Shown here: positions 12,801 to 26,300 of the stretch, one piece after another
How the letters are laid out: each line of letters starts with the position of its first letter
Numbering within the stretch: the first letter of the stretch is position 1
Assembly (NCBI GenBank): GCA_022829145.1
Contig: CM040747.1
Location: 31,274,936-31,338,935, forward strand
From: Albula goreensis
Taxonomy: Eukaryota; Chordata; Actinopteri; Albuliformes; Albulidae
Direction of reading: 5' to 3'
Length of the DNA stretch: 64,000 nt
Notes under the pieces: model-generated
Databases searched by the model: none
The model's input: only the letters and a program-made list of their open reading frames with translations
What the model was told of the DNA's origin: nothing
Program-made: the position numbers and the translations under genes

Positions 12801-14270
12801 CGACCACACATTTTATCAACGATGTGACAAGAAAGTTAGACAAACGCTATTATTACAGTCCTTGCCTGTGAAGCCGAATGCGACCATTACTATTTACTCC
12901 TCAAACATGGGATTTTCAAAAATGAGGAAAGGTACGTGAAAGAAATCCAATAGAAAAGAAAAGGAAATTTAATTAAAGTATCCTTTATATATACAGTCCA
13001 TATACTATGTGCAAAAAGAGAATAACTTTTGTTTTGAAAAATAAAAATACCCAGATGGTTTTTGATGAACTGTCACTTTAAGAACAACTGTTCTATAACA
13101 TGCTCTGAGACCAGGACTCAGTGCCAGGATGTAGAGAGAATCCAGAGGTCCCCCTCTAATAAACAAGCTTAATGCTTAACACTGTCATCAGCAGTGCTAA
13201 GCAGCACTGGGAGCCATATAGGAGCATACAGAGCAGTTACAGTCTGCAGTCCTGAAAGCTTCTGCCAGAGTTTATTACCAAGACAAATGGTTGGCCTGTC
13301 CGTCCCTGGGGGGGGGGGGGCTGGTGTGCATTCAGTTATTTGCTTCAACCAATTACCTTCAATCATTTAGCTAATGGCTTGATTCAGTATACCAATTCCT
13401 GTTCAATCATTGGATAGACCGCTGTAAAACATTGCGTATTGGGAAAAAGGACCAGAAAGTAAGGAACACGAGAAGAAAGGGTAATGTCATTCTCTGGTCC
13501 GGTCTGCATGCTTCTCCTCTAATCAATGAAATAGAATAGATTGCACTATGTATTATATCATGATATGAAGAGTAGGAAGTTTATACTTGATCTGAGGTAC
13601 AGCTCCAAACACATAAACGGAGATGAATGTGTAAACGTATAGACTCCGCTGCCTGTGGTCTGAGACCTGCATCAGGGAGAGACAGACAGCAATAACATTC
13701 CTCAGACCACAGTCACTTGGGGCCTTTGAGAAGTTTTGCTCTGTCTCCATTTGTGTAGATGCACTTTGATTATGCAGTTGTGCATATTCATCTAAAAACG
13801 GGTAATGTTTTTCAATATATAATTTTATATATTGTATATATTCAAATATATAAGCAAACAACGTGTTGGGGGTTTATTATTCCATGTACTACCCAATATA
13901 TGTGTGATATTCCTCTTAATATATCGCAATGTATTTTTGTTGCTTGGCATATCTTTATTGGGTGGTGAAAAGCTATACATGGCCTTCTCCAGGCTTGAAA
14001 TAACTTTCAGCGCAGAATGCAATCTCTGCTCAGAGTGTATAACATAATGATAACCATTATTAGAGCCCACAGACAGGGGTGGGATGGGGGTGTGGGGGGG
14101 GGGGGGATGCTGGTTTCACAGCGTCTGTGCCTCTCCCGCACGTGACGGTCGGGCTAGCGATTATCCAGCAGCATAGCCTTGGAGCCTGCGGTGCTATTTC
14201 CACTGCCAATAAGTTACACTGTATTTACTGTCTGCCTGGCTGGCATCTTTCCCAGTCATCCTGGCTTGAG
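6880..14270. other. Intergenic DNA without recognised gene
   Basis: I read both strands for seven-transmembrane receptor exons, because NTSR2 lies between GREB1 and LPIN1 in human, and saw none. The stretch holds a G-rich patch at 8460-8710 with a 14-base palindrome at 8697-8710, a (CT)n run near 12404-12436, a poly(A) run at 11321-11340 and a G run near 13308-13320. An AATAAA at 8112-8117 has no gene before it that I can support. Confidence 0.45.
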
Positions 14271-14279
14271 CTCTGGGGG

Positions 14280-14281
<2 letters not shown>

Positions 14282-14330
<49 letters not shown>

Positions 14331-14350
14331 GTGTGTGTGTGTGTGTGTGT
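14282..14350. repeat. (GT)n microsatellite
   Basis: Nearly pure GT dinucleotides with one TT interruption. Open frames of Cys-Val or Thr-His repeats on the two strands are artefacts of it. Confidence 0.95.
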
Positions 14351-16580
14351 TGGGGGAGGGCTTGTTATTGGTCTTATTGTTAACAAGGGCAGTGCGCCAC
14401 GTTGCACTGGCTGTGTACCCCCCCCCCACTACCGCTATCAACCCCTCACCCCCCACTGCTTTGTGGGTCTCCCTTTTGGGTTAATGCCACGCTATTACCC
14501 CATTTGGTTATGAACCCCAACTGGGGGGGTTGGGGGTGGTCGGTGGTGTGGTGTGGTGTGGTGTGGTGGGGGGATTCTCTGGCCCGAAGAGTTCTCAGCT
14601 GTTCCTCCACTCCATATAAAATACTCAACTCTCCACATTATTTTCCTCTGTTTATATAAACCAGATCTTGCAGTGCAGGCCACTGTACTCCTTACCTGTT
14701 TCAATGTATGCGTCGTACCCGGATTCACAATGGGGTGGCAATGGAGGTAGTACGCTTTTTCTGTCTGAGGTGCAGTTACGAGAAAGAAGCGCAGCACTGA
14801 GTCTGAGTCTTTTATTTATTCGTTAATTAAATGTGCTGCACATTTAACGTTTCCCACTGGCTTTTGTTCTAACATGGATTTGATTCTCAATGAACTTTTA
14901 CATAGTATCGTTAGCCTTTCTGTCATAGACTTCCTGCGATCTGATTAGTGGTAGCAGTAGAAGTAGTAACAGCGTTAGTTGCTGTGGTAGTAGCAGTGCT
15001 GTGATATACTCAATACATAATCCTACATCGGTGTTCCCCCTTTCCAAAAATAAGCATCAGTGTGAAAGTGAAACTTTCTCAGAGCTGAATCCATCTGGGC
15101 ATGTAAATCTGGTTATTTTTCTTGGTCCTCGGTTTATAAACATATATATGTTTATAAAAACAGCCACAGTGACGCTGCAAAATGAAAACACAAATTCATA
15201 ATCTTGAATGCGAAAGGAGTGTTGTGAGTGGATGTTCTTATCCACATTCTTGAGGAACCCTTTATGCAAAAAAATCATTGGCGGCAGGATCAAGCTATAA
15301 TTGTGATCCATTTGAAATAGACATGGTTGTTTTTGCAGCTTTAGAGCTTCAGCGTGTTTTTCTGTGCACTCTTGCCTCAGCACTAATGTAGGTTATTACA
15401 AGCCAATCATAAACAATCATTTATCATTAAATTATATTTTGATCAGCAGCATGAGCAAGATGAGATTAGTGTTTTAGTGAGGTCACAGGACATTAAACAT
15501 TTTGTGTGGACAGAGTAGCATTTCTATTTTTAGTTATAGTTGTTTTTAACCCATGAGAAAGAAGACTTTCAAACTCAAGAGAAAAATTATGTGTTTACAA
15601 ATGCTGGATTCTGAAAAACACAGGAAATGCTTAGAAAATGAATTATCTTACCGCGCCCTCCGTCACTCCTGATAACAGAGAGAATTCTAAAGTACCAATG
15701 TCCTCTCTCTTTGGGACTTTCCACTCATTAGAGAGGTTGCTTCGCTGCTTGAGACTTGAGTATCATTTCATATTCATAAGACATTTGCGCTAGTTCATAG
15801 TATCGCTTTTACTTTTGTTGTTTATGAATTACCAAATTTAGCTGAACAACAATGAACACATTTTAGTAGCCCTAACATTACATGGTCGATGTCCCACGCC
15901 ATTGCCATTTTTGTAAAGTGATGGAGTATTTAAAATAACGTTTTCTGTTTTTGGAATATTATTGATAATAGTCTTGTTTCATAGTAAAAAATTCCAATTA
16001 TTTAGGCCGGTAAACAATAATATCAGCAATGGATTACAAATGACATTGGAAATTCATCTAACCATTTCATTTATTTAAAACCCCCTCTGCAAGGCACAAT
16101 GCTATTTTTACATACACTACTTTTGTACTTTTAATTTTGAATTTCCGGATCATAGAGTTGATTGTGACAACTGTTTACATGGGATGTCGCTATAATCAGT
16201 CCACTGGCCCCTCTTATCCTATTTTTCTTGCCAGCACGCACTATAGGGAAATGGACATACATATAAATATGAAATCCGAGGGTTCTTAACGCTGTGACAT
16301 ACTTTGACCAGAAAGATGACAACCATTATGTAGAATACACGAATTTTTTTTTTTCATTTGGATTTGTGATTTCACTGCCTCACCCCCTTTCACAACGGTT
16401 TTTACAAGTGTTTGAAAATGAGTGGTGCCAAGTGAAGCTTGCGCTATTTAATTTTTTTTTTTTTTTTTTTTCATTTGAGGATGCCGGTTACGATTTTTAA
16501 AAACCTCACTTCCCCAGGGCACTGACACGTCAATCCAACGGGTGTGCGGTCTAGAATTTCCACTGCAGACATCGGACGTC
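14351..16580. other. Intergenic DNA without recognised gene
   Basis: Short G-, C- and T-runs (14410-14570, 16340-16352, 16450-16471) and AT-rich DNA. Nothing coding is recognised. Confidence 0.45.
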
Positions 16581-16589
16581 AGAAAAGGA

Positions 16590-16660
16590 GCGCAGCGATT
16601 GGACGATTCGGTCACCTCACGGCATCAGTCTAGCTGAGGCCGTCTTAAAACCTTCTCTAC
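16590..16660 (+). promoter_or_regulatory. lpin1: Candidate lpin1 promoter with NF-Y and SRE-like sites
   Basis: An inverted CCAAT box (ATTGG, 16598-16602) is followed nine bases later by TCACCTCAC (16612-16620). The latter differs by one base from the core TCACCCCAC of the classic sterol response element. A TTAAAA element lies at 16645-16650. NF-Y sites close to an SRE are typical of SREBP targets, and human LPIN1 is reported to be SREBP-1 responsive. The assignment to lpin1 is inference from position, strand and the donor site just downstream. Confidence 0.35.
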
Positions 16661-16723
16661 ATGGATCGTAATCAGCGATTCACCTTTCTCATGTTACACA
16701 GTCGCCGTGAAGCGAAACCTTCA
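16661..16723 (+). CDS. lpin1: Candidate alternative first exon of lpin1 (possible N-terminal extension)
   Basis: An ATG at 16661 opens 21 codons that end exactly at a strong donor, TCA followed by GTAAGT at 16724. Spliced to the acceptor before 23308, the frame continues as Thr-Gln-Thr and then the usual start MNYVGQL. It could equally be a 5' untranslated exon, with translation starting at 23317. From memory, human LPIN1 has an isoform that begins [12 protein letters not shown], so codons before this Met can be used. No transcript evidence is available here. Confidence 0.3.
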
Positions 16724-16916
16724 GTAAGTTGCCTACATCTACCCTATATCCCAGTCCCGTCTTAAAAAATGACGCCCATGCGAAAACGCACAAAAAAACT
16801 ATCACTTTCATTAAAGACTGTAGTAGGTGTATATTCATTCATATGGAGTTTAATGTCTTTGAGTGTGTGTACTTGAAATGGGAAGTGTTTCGCCGTATGC
16901 CACATTTGTTTCAGCA

Positions 16917-17197
16917 CTCTGATTGGGCGGCTGGGGCGGCGATTACAGCATGTGATGTCATGCAGTCGGTGCGGTTGAAGCGGAGGTATGAATATTCGGT
17001 AGAAGGCGTTTCAGCTGCACTGTAAATACCAGCCTCGTTTAGCTTATTGGTGGTGTACAATGCACTACTCATAACGAGGGGGAAGAACTATAGCTATTTA
17101 TTTAGCTATCATAGCGCAATGGTTTGGTTTTGGAACTGAATAAATATCACGCCACATCCTCGTCTCGTTGTATGGGCAGCTGGGAGAAGGTGAAGAG
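16917..17197 (+). promoter_or_regulatory. Second candidate promoter and non-coding exon upstream of lpin1
   Basis: An ATTGG box (16922-16926) overlaps GGGCGG (16925-16930), followed by GGGGCGG (16933-16939) and a CRE-like TGATGTCA (16953-16960). About 240 bases later GAAGAG is followed by GTAATT at 17198, a possible donor. This could be an alternative lpin1 promoter. It is weaker than the one at 16.6 kb because the exon cannot be checked by reading frame. Confidence 0.2.
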
Positions 17198-17199
17198 GT

Positions 17200-20100
17200 A
17201 ATTGTCAATGCTGATATTATAACATTTCTGTTGCCTGCTGTACAGTGATACAAGTGTTGGTTAGGCTATACATAAGGTTAAATACGTACAGATCAAGTCG
17301 ACAATATATGGAAATAGGTTAAAAGGCAGCAGTCTTTTTCATGTGTTAAAGTCTTGGCTCAGCATGGAAATGAAAGTGAATTGTGCAAGCTATCTAATGA
17401 CTGGCTGTGTTACTGATCTTTACATCTCCGTTTGGGGTATGGGAATAGCCAGCAAGCAAGCATCCTTATTTTTCCTCCGTCATGAAATGGCAATATTGTA
17501 TATGTGTGTGTGCGTGCGTGTTGATAAACATTGACAGCAACGTCTTATCTGTAGCCTGAAGAAGGAATCCGTCCATCCAACGACGCATTGATTTAGAATA
17601 CCAAAAATGCAGCGACACTTGTTCATGGTATTGTTGACAGCAAAGATTGCTGGCTCGTCCTGTCTTGACCTCTTTTTCACTTAACTTGTTTCTTTTGCAT
17701 CGAGAGTAAAAGAAAATAACTGATGTTTCAGACTGATTTTGAAGTGAACCCCTAACCAGATAATTATACTTATTTTCTTTGCGATGCGTTGTTTTATCCA
17801 ATAAATTTTAAGGTCGAATGCAAATTATTTTCAATCAAGCAGCAATTATTTTCTTTTTTGAGAAGAATGTGGATATGTTCCTTAATGCGAATGTTCCCTC
17901 GGTTGTCCGTAGCTGGCCGAGTATTCGTCAGTGAACTTGAGTCCGACACACTAGTCTACCACACGTCCGTACAAACTACATCGCTAATACATCCATGCTC
18001 AAATTATTTATCGCCTTTGCGAGTCAAACATTTGTCCTGTGACAAGAAACAGGCAGCAGATATACAACCTCAAAGATGCGAAATGATGCTGTGATCACTG
18101 GTCGCCCATTTTATGTCATACCGCTGACAGATTGCATTGGGCTCGGACGTCTTCCCAGGTTGAAATTGCAGATTTTGCTCGCACCAAACCTAATATGTTC
18201 TTAAATATGCCAAAGGCAAGAAGTGTTTTTCTCTCAATGTATTTAACACACTAGTTCCTGTTTTGGTACGTGTTTCACAATGCTTGGCACCTCGCGGTTT
18301 AAATCCCTTGTGTTTCCTGTGCCAAGTCATCACGTAGGCTAATTGAGGTGAAACAGCAACTAAGCAATTAACATACACCAGCTTTGTCACAGGAAGTCGT
18401 AAACGATTAAACGATTATAATACTCGCAAACACATTTCAGAATGTGTATTCTTTAAAAAGTGTGTTTTGCAGATGCATATCATTACTGGGGCACACTTCC
18501 CTCAAAGTCCACAGGGTGTTTTGGTCCTATATCTCACATGCAAATGAACCTGTAATGAAGTTTCTGGTTGAAGATTGCATTTCTCAATGTATTGTTGTTC
18601 AAGCCATCTATTCAACTGATCTATTTTTGTCACACGGATGCTAATTCCTTTGGGGAAGGCGGCAGAGGCTGTGTTTTCTGTTTGAGGCTGTTTCCTTTAT
18701 CAAACTGACATTTGTTTACTCTAATAGCAAAGATGGGACATTATTATATAACAGCCCTGAGATGGCAGGTTCTGGGAACATGCGGCGCACGTGCCCGCCC
18801 AGCGCCCGCCTGGCACATCGCCATGGCTACATTGCCATGCTAGCAGCGCGTTTGATTGGAGGCTACGTTAAAGCCTCGAGGTTGATAGGGACAGTGGCAT
18901 ATTAAGCATGCTGGAGAGAAAAAAAAAAACATTGAACTCTCTTGGTCATTGTCAATACAATTACAAGCCTCTATACCCTAACTGTGAAGGTTATTGATTG
19001 TGTCAAATGTTTGCCCACAGATCTTGCGTAATCAAGCTCCAGCCGCCACTGTGCTAGTAGGCCGGTTGTGTCCACAGCCCTTATCTAACACTCAAGTGGA
19101 AAATTTGCATTCCAGGTTTGCTGCCCTTTCAGACGGGGTCACTGTTGCTGTGATTCCAACCACCATTATATTGCTGTGTACATTTTGTTGTCAAGGTGTT
19201 CTCAGAACAATGTCTTGTTGGTTAGGCCCTTACGAATTCCTTCAGGGAGCTGAAGGGCGTTTTTACCACCAAGCAGTGTGGTAAGACTGATGAGAGAATG
19301 ATTCTTAAACCCCATAATACATGGAGTTATGATTCCTGTCCGTAAGAAAACAAAATGATTGGCTCAAAGCTGCTGTGTGTCACTAATAGCTTATACTAAT
19401 TCCTCCAAGTTTTATAGTGCCTCATTCTTCAATCACTTGTATTCTTGTCTTAGTCCTTTTTGACAGCTGTAAATGCTCAACCATATCGTGGCCGCAGGGA
19501 TAAGATCTTGCATTTAGGTTTCTGAAACGTTGGTGAGGCCTGCATTCTTGGAGAGATTGGGTTCTTCTTACTGCCTCAAATAAACAATCTGTGAAAGGAG
19601 CAGGTGGGAGAGATCACATGCTCTTGTGTCTGAAGATTTAGTCATGAATCTCAACACTTCTGATTGATCTTCCAGATAGATAGAATCGTTGGGTACTCTG
19701 CTGTGGAATTTGTCTGAAGCTGTAACTTTAGCCATTGGTTTACTATAACGCACATCGTCCAGATTCAATGTAGAGTAATACCCAATGAGAGTGATGAATT
19801 GGTCAGGCTAGTGGCAGTGTAACGTAATGCTTCTGGGTTGAAAACCTGGAGGTTGCAGGTTTGACTCCCAGTTGAGGCACTGTCATTTTGCCTTGGGGAA
19901 AATTATTTGAGTTGAATCGCTTCAGTAAATATCCAGTCATATATGAATGTATTGTGTGTGCTAAGCTAGCTGGGTAAGTTGCTCTTGAGCATAGACTCTT
20001 CTGAAATGGCCTCTCTTTAAGAATCCTGCAAGCAAGGGCTACAGAAAATGCTGTCTCATCCTTGGTGTGGTTTTCCGCTAACCCCCCAACCAGAGAGCCC

Positions 20101-23100
20101 TCCAGCCCTCTCACTGCTAAGCTTTTCTCTGCTCCACTCCCCAGCTTAAAGGGCATTAATGCTGGGAGCCTGCCATGACTGGGGGAACTTGGCAGGCCCC
20201 CGGTCCTGATGGTGCAGTAATCTCCTTGGGGTGGCGTTTCGCAGTGAGGACACTGGGTAGCCAGTATCACAGCTGCCCGTGGCCTTTTATTCCCATAGGA
20301 GGGGGGGGTTGGAAGGGAAAGGTTGCAGAGTGGGGAATGGAGGTGACAGTGTCATGGAACCCATAACGTGTGAATGACGGGGGAACCGTGCTACTCTGAT
20401 CCCTTGGCAAATAACAGGGAGACCCTTCAACATTACATTAAAGTCTTGGCTTCATTAAATTCATCCAGGATTTATGTGCCCCAAAATACCACTGCAAATG
20501 ACAAATGAGTTATCAGTTGACTAGACTGGTTCAATAAAAGGTAAATATATTTTTTTAAAAATTGCAGAAATGAAATGATGGACGGTTGAAGACTTGCTTG
20601 AAAAGTTTGTCTGAATGTCATTAGTTTTCACCTTGGACGTGCTATTTGACCGCACAGTGTCTGCAGAGATCGCATCCTCTAGACTGTCACCACAAAGCTC
20701 TTCCGTTCCGGGATCAGCTAAAGATAAACACCTGAGGTTTTTGCTGGTGGTTTCCTTTCCACTCAGCCCCAAAACTCTGATGAGTGTGGAGGTGACTCTT
20801 AGCAGTCAATGGAGTCCGTTTGGTGTGAAAAAAAGAAAAACAACTTGGCGCTGCAGGTCCTGAAGTGATTTAATTACAGCGAAAGCCAATCTCCCTTGGG
20901 TGACACAGATTTCATCGCTTTTTCCTGTCAGTTAGTACCACCTGCGGATATATATCTCCCCAACTGTGTACTAACCTTGTGGGCACGTTTAGCTGTGCTT
21001 GCACGTTATTAAGTCTTTGTGTGTAAAAGGATAAAAAAACTTAAGTAACGGCCATACTATGAAGTAAAATTGTATTATCAAAGCCAGAGTAGATAAAGCA
21101 GTGATATACAAGGGCTGCAAATATACAGTTGACGTCTGTGTTTCAAGTATTTTTATGTATAAAAGAAGCATTGCTACGAAATGTCTTATTGTTCAATTTT
21201 ACATAAATGTCCACATGCTTTCGATGTATATCGAACTGTACTCGATTTCTGTGAGGAGGTTGTGTCAAACTGGGGCCCATGTGATCCTCGTGTGGGTCGG
21301 GTCCTGAGTCCCCAACCTAAGACCGTAACTCTATCCCTGACCCAGAACCAGACGCGCACCATAACACAGTATCACATGTCTGTAGAGATACTTTGTGATC
21401 TCCATCCTTCGTCCTTGAGGTCCCTATTTTAACATGCTGACCAAATCCTGCCATCAGCCGGGTAAGCCGCTTGATTGGCCAAGCGGCACTGTTGCCGTGG
21501 CATTCTCTAGCAATTGGTCATCCCTGACGGGAACGGAGAAACAGAGGTCTAGGGCGATAATGTCAAACTCGCTACTATGGAGGACCATTTGTATGCTGGC
21601 TTTAATTCCAGCCTACACTCTGCATTAGATAACTAGTTCCATTATTTGCTAAATTAGTTCCATAGGTTTGCATGTTATGTATACAATGTGACATGAGACA
21701 TTGTGTGGGCTAAAAACCGTAGCTTATACAATATACTGTGCTTTAAAACAGAGTGGCATGCAAGTAGCTGAAAGAGTATTTGGACCAGTGTAGGTCATAG
21801 TAATCGGTTGGAATGAAAACCAGCACACACTCGGCTCTCTGAGGCTCTGCGTTAGTGGGTTTAGGGTGTAGGGTTTCCTGATGGACAAAGTGCAGAGTTT
21901 AAAGGGGTGATGGAGGTGTCTTTTACTGTGTAAATTATATACACGTTCGCAGTTGAGAGGTCAAATATGGTGAGTGACAGATTGAGGGCACACTGAATAT
22001 ATTATGTTTCGGGGTCACTGAAGCCTCGTTCCTCAAAAGTGAGAGAGTTTTCTGTTATTGTGGTCTAAAGATGGTTAAAACATTATCAAAGTGACCATCC
22101 CATGAAACAAATGAGTGGTTTTTTAAAAAATGGAAGTGCAATTTCACTTTTTGACAACCAATAACACACAAAGAAACAGTTTCCCAGAAACTTCTTACTT
22201 AATAGGAATGGGGTCGTTATAAATGAAACCTTAACATTCCCGTTCAGTGTATAACTGCTTAACTTATGGATACTACACGTAAAGAACAGTGTTAGGTGCC
22301 ATAAGATATGTCAGAGATATGCCTAACAACCCTCCTAAATTAACATTTGTATTATTACTGAAATTATGAAAAAAAATATTACTTAAAATTTGGACAAGAC
22401 AACATATAGCATTACATAGGTGATGGACAAATGCAGAGGCACTAAACGGTTAACCACATAAAGAAATAATCTTATTTTTGTTGTTCCTTATTTGCATACA
22501 TAAAATACTTTTTTAAGTATAATATTTGACCAGCTATGCATACAGTTGAAGAGGTGTAAGATGGCCTTGCGCTGTTACCGTTTGTTATTATTATCATTTT
22601 TTTATAGCAGACGTTTATGCTTGAGTAAGTACTTGCAGAGATAGGGAGCTGTTGGTTGCCTGTGGTGTTTGTGTAGCTCACATCTGGAACTTGTTTCTTC
22701 CTGTGGGGCTGGAGTAATGCAGGCCAAAAGCTCCTGGATGTAACGCCAGTGTCCCACCCATGCTTAGACCAAACAGCCAAGCCTGGGGGTGTGTATGGGG
22801 CGGGGGGGAAGTGGGGGTCCTGACACTGGAACGGTGGCGAGAGAGCATGGCTTCACTAAACCAAAGTTAGTTAGAGAATCCATCATACACCTCATAACAT
22901 GAAACAATCAGCCATTTTGTTTTGTGGGTGGTAACATAAATTGATTGGCTCAGTGGCCCCACCCATTATGGGGTCACTAAACATCACTCCTGGTAAATTG
23001 TCATTACATCTTTAGTTCTGTAACTGTTGCAGATATATGTATAAACTGTAGTTTCAAAAAGTTGACTAAGTTGTGACCTGAATTGAAACCAGGCCATAAT

Positions 23101-23300
23101 TTACAGAGGCTAAGCTCTTTTGAACACGTCCCATGTATTGTATCTTTTATGTAGTATTTATTATTTTGATTGATTAATTGATTGATTCATACAATCATCT
23201 ATTCATAAATCTATGGGTGAAGTGTCATTTTAAACCCAGCTATGCTACCAAACTTATAAAGGCAAATTCTCACATCCCCTCTTTACTCTCTCCTACGCCC
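17200..23300. other. Long non-coding stretch before the first certain lpin1 exon
   Basis: Apart from a SINE at 19.8 kb and fish-type repeat fragments near 21.25-21.66 kb and 21.8 kb, I see only AT-rich non-coding DNA. A GC-richer patch at 18770-18860 carries CGCACGTGCCCGCCCAGCGC. Under the lpin1 model this is intron 1. Confidence 0.4.
19801..20010 (+). mobile_element. tRNA-derived SINE, decayed
   Basis: A tRNA-like head carries a good B box, GGTTTGACTCC, at 19858-19868 and an A-box-like TGGCAGTGTAACG near 19812. The tail (GCTGGGTAAGTTGCTCTTGAG) is related to the fish SINE/LINE tail. The ends are approximate. Confidence 0.6.
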
Positions 23301-23307
23301 CCTACAG

Positions 23308-26300
23308 ACGCAGACCATGAACTACGTGGGGCAGCTGGCAGGGCAGGTGTTTGTGCAGGTGAAGGAGCTGTACCGGGGCCTGAACCCCGCCACGCTTTCG
23401 GGGTGCATCGATGTCATCGTGGTGCGCCAGCCCGACGGCAGCCTCCAGTGCTCCCCCTTCCACGTGCGTTTCGGCAAGATGGGGGTGCTGAGGTCCCGGG
23501 AAAAAGTGGTAAGCTCGTATTCGACCCTAATATCACCAGAAGGTTACCCACACTTAGAGAAAGATTCTCTCTTCCACTGGAAACGGGGGAAGCTGTTGGA
23601 AAGGGTAGGAGCGCACGGCGAAGGCCGATCCCAACTTCTGCTCCCGGTTATTTAATCAGCCGAAGCATGCGTTTGATCTGACGTTTTTGATGAAGTTGTC
23701 AGCTATAACTTTAGATGATGAAAACGTTTCACAGCACTGTCGTATATAAAAGGCTTATCAAGCATATACAGATGCTTGGGGAATGGAGCTGTGTTCCCCT
23801 TATGTAGAGCGAGGTGGGGGGGGGTGGAGGGAATAGTCTTAAAAGAGCTCTATCAGTGCGGTTAACAGTTTCCCCGCCTAGTGGGACAGTCAGAGACTTC
23901 TTACGCATTCGGGTCTAGGCTTGATGCGGCTTTGAACGCTACGTAAAAATGGCGGAGCAGGGCAGACTGTGGACATTGTCGAGAGATTGCTTAATAAGAT
24001 CATGAATGAGGGCTGGAGACTCGTCCTTGTGTTCACACATGTAACGTTTCACCGTTCGCTAATCTGTGGATGATCCGATGTTAGCTAGTTTACAGCCAGT
24101 TACCTAATTGAGCCAGGGCGATGCCCGGGGAACAAAACCCTGCACCCTCCCACACATTGACCATCCAGGCTCTGATCTGCCTATCCTTAAGGTGAGAAAT
24201 GTGACATCCTGTCTCGCCAATGCAACTTTTTAAAAATTATTTTCTCCTTTTATACCCTCCCTGTTAAACAGGTTCTCTTATTTCCATTTATGAAAAGGAA
24301 CAGAATTAATTATCGTTCAACAACCAGCAACACATAGTCAACATACAGTAAAATCAAACCTAAGTCCTGAAAAAACAATTATGAGTAGGCAATAATACTA
24401 AACAATTGTAGTAGACAATTATGCCTCCTACGCTTAGCATTATGATTTTACAAATTGTCTGGCTTGGACACGGTTGACATTTGACCTATACCTTAAACGT
24501 GATTTCTGCTTCAGTCTCATATTTGCTAAACTCATCAGACTATTGGTGAAGACAACATTGCAATTTATTTGTGAGTCAGTATTTCTTTGAAACCAGGCCC
24601 TTGTTGCTTTTCATTGTATGAGTTCTGCTTTTACTCAAGACTTTTATAAATTCTGTGCTGTTTTGGATTTTGTTGGGAGGAAATGGTAATATTGTTCATT
24701 GTGTGCTGTGGTGGTTATGTAAGTAATGTTGTTATGATGATTAGATTAATATATTACATAAATATGATTGAGAGGAATTGGGAATATTGTTCTTTGTACT
24801 CATGGTTATATAAACACAGTATTGTTTTTGACTGATGAGTTGTATGAATTGTGAGTGTTGTTGTAAGGATGGTGTTTAATTGACCTCATACCTTACACAG
24901 GTGGACATAGAGATCAACGGGGAGCCGGTCAGTTTGCACATGAAACTGGGGGAGAACGGCGAGGCCTTTTTCGTCAAGGAAACGGAAAACGATCAGGTGA
25001 GTCAAAGGAGAGACACAGGAATGAGACGTGCAGGAATGATTCTCCTGCCTGGATCACACCATGTGGTATGGCCTGGCTGGGGTATCTGTTGCATGCTGGG
25101 ATATCTGTAGCATTAATGCAGGAGCCCAAGGCCCATGTAGAAGCACAAACCATCACTGCAACACTGTGACACAAGTCCCTTAAGGCTGTGGGGAAAATTG
25201 CACATAATGCAGTAAGTAGATCCAGCTTATGTCCACATTGAAATGCTCACAATGTTAAAGAAATTCAAGATCGATATTTTGGTGTCTCCTTGGTCTAAGA
25301 TGGGTTCTGTTCAATTAAAGGTAAATCGCTAGAACCATCATATCCTTCCAGCATACATGTTCAGAATTTATTAACTTAATTTATTAACTCAATTAGCACT
25401 AGATATCATATTTATGTAGTTATTTAATAACTGGACTGACATTGACTTGCTCAGTTGAGGGGGGTTGGGGGGCTGTAGGAGTGAGAAGGGTGTAAACAGG
25501 GTGATGTTGCTCTTTTATGGTTGGGAATTCCTGCATGGAGTCTCTGTAGAGTGCATAAACAAGCCGAATGGGACACTGGTCCGTGCCAGGCGCGCATGAT
25601 TCATTGCGCCCCCCCGCCCCCATCCCACCCCTTTCGGGGGTAGTGTCAGGTTCCCAGACACGGGAACAGGTGCCCCTCCCCCAAAGTCTCTGGACCAACA
25701 GGAACATATTGCTTTGCGTGTCAGCCTTCACATGCTTTTCATAAATCATTTTTTAATTCTCGCTCTCACGTGTGCCTGTCTGTTTGTGAGCGGATCCACC
25801 TTCCGTTCCTCTGCCGACCGAAATCAGATTACCTTCTCAGCCGCCCAAAAACTGGATTTAGAGTGGCTTTAGCGATTACAGCAAACAATTCGGGGTCATC
25901 TGCAGTTTTCTGTCCGAGATAATTCTGTCAGCTAAAGTTTGGTTCTTCATCGTCAGGGGCCACCCCATGTATGCGCCTATCAGTGGGTTTGAACGCCTGA
26001 TTATACTGTTAAAATTTATACATATTTCCACTGTTAGGGAAATTTTTATAATACAGTAAAAGAAGAAGACCGCAATACCTTCCGCAATGGACTTCATTTA
26101 AACATGTGCATCTCAGTTTCACTTCTCATTTTTCGCAGTTTCAGTGTTTTAACTTACTTTGCCACAACGTGAAGCAACAGGCTGGGTTCCCCATTTCCCA
26201 TGACAAAGCAGTTTGGGCACACCGAGCAATCGCGTAAAAGTGTAGAGCAGTTCTCACGTGAGACGACTCGATTGTCCCACTGTGCTTTGAAGAAGTGACT

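Noticed and set aside
14079-14513. Long open frames with Cys-Val or Thr-His repeats
   Set aside because: Translation of a (GT)n microsatellite.
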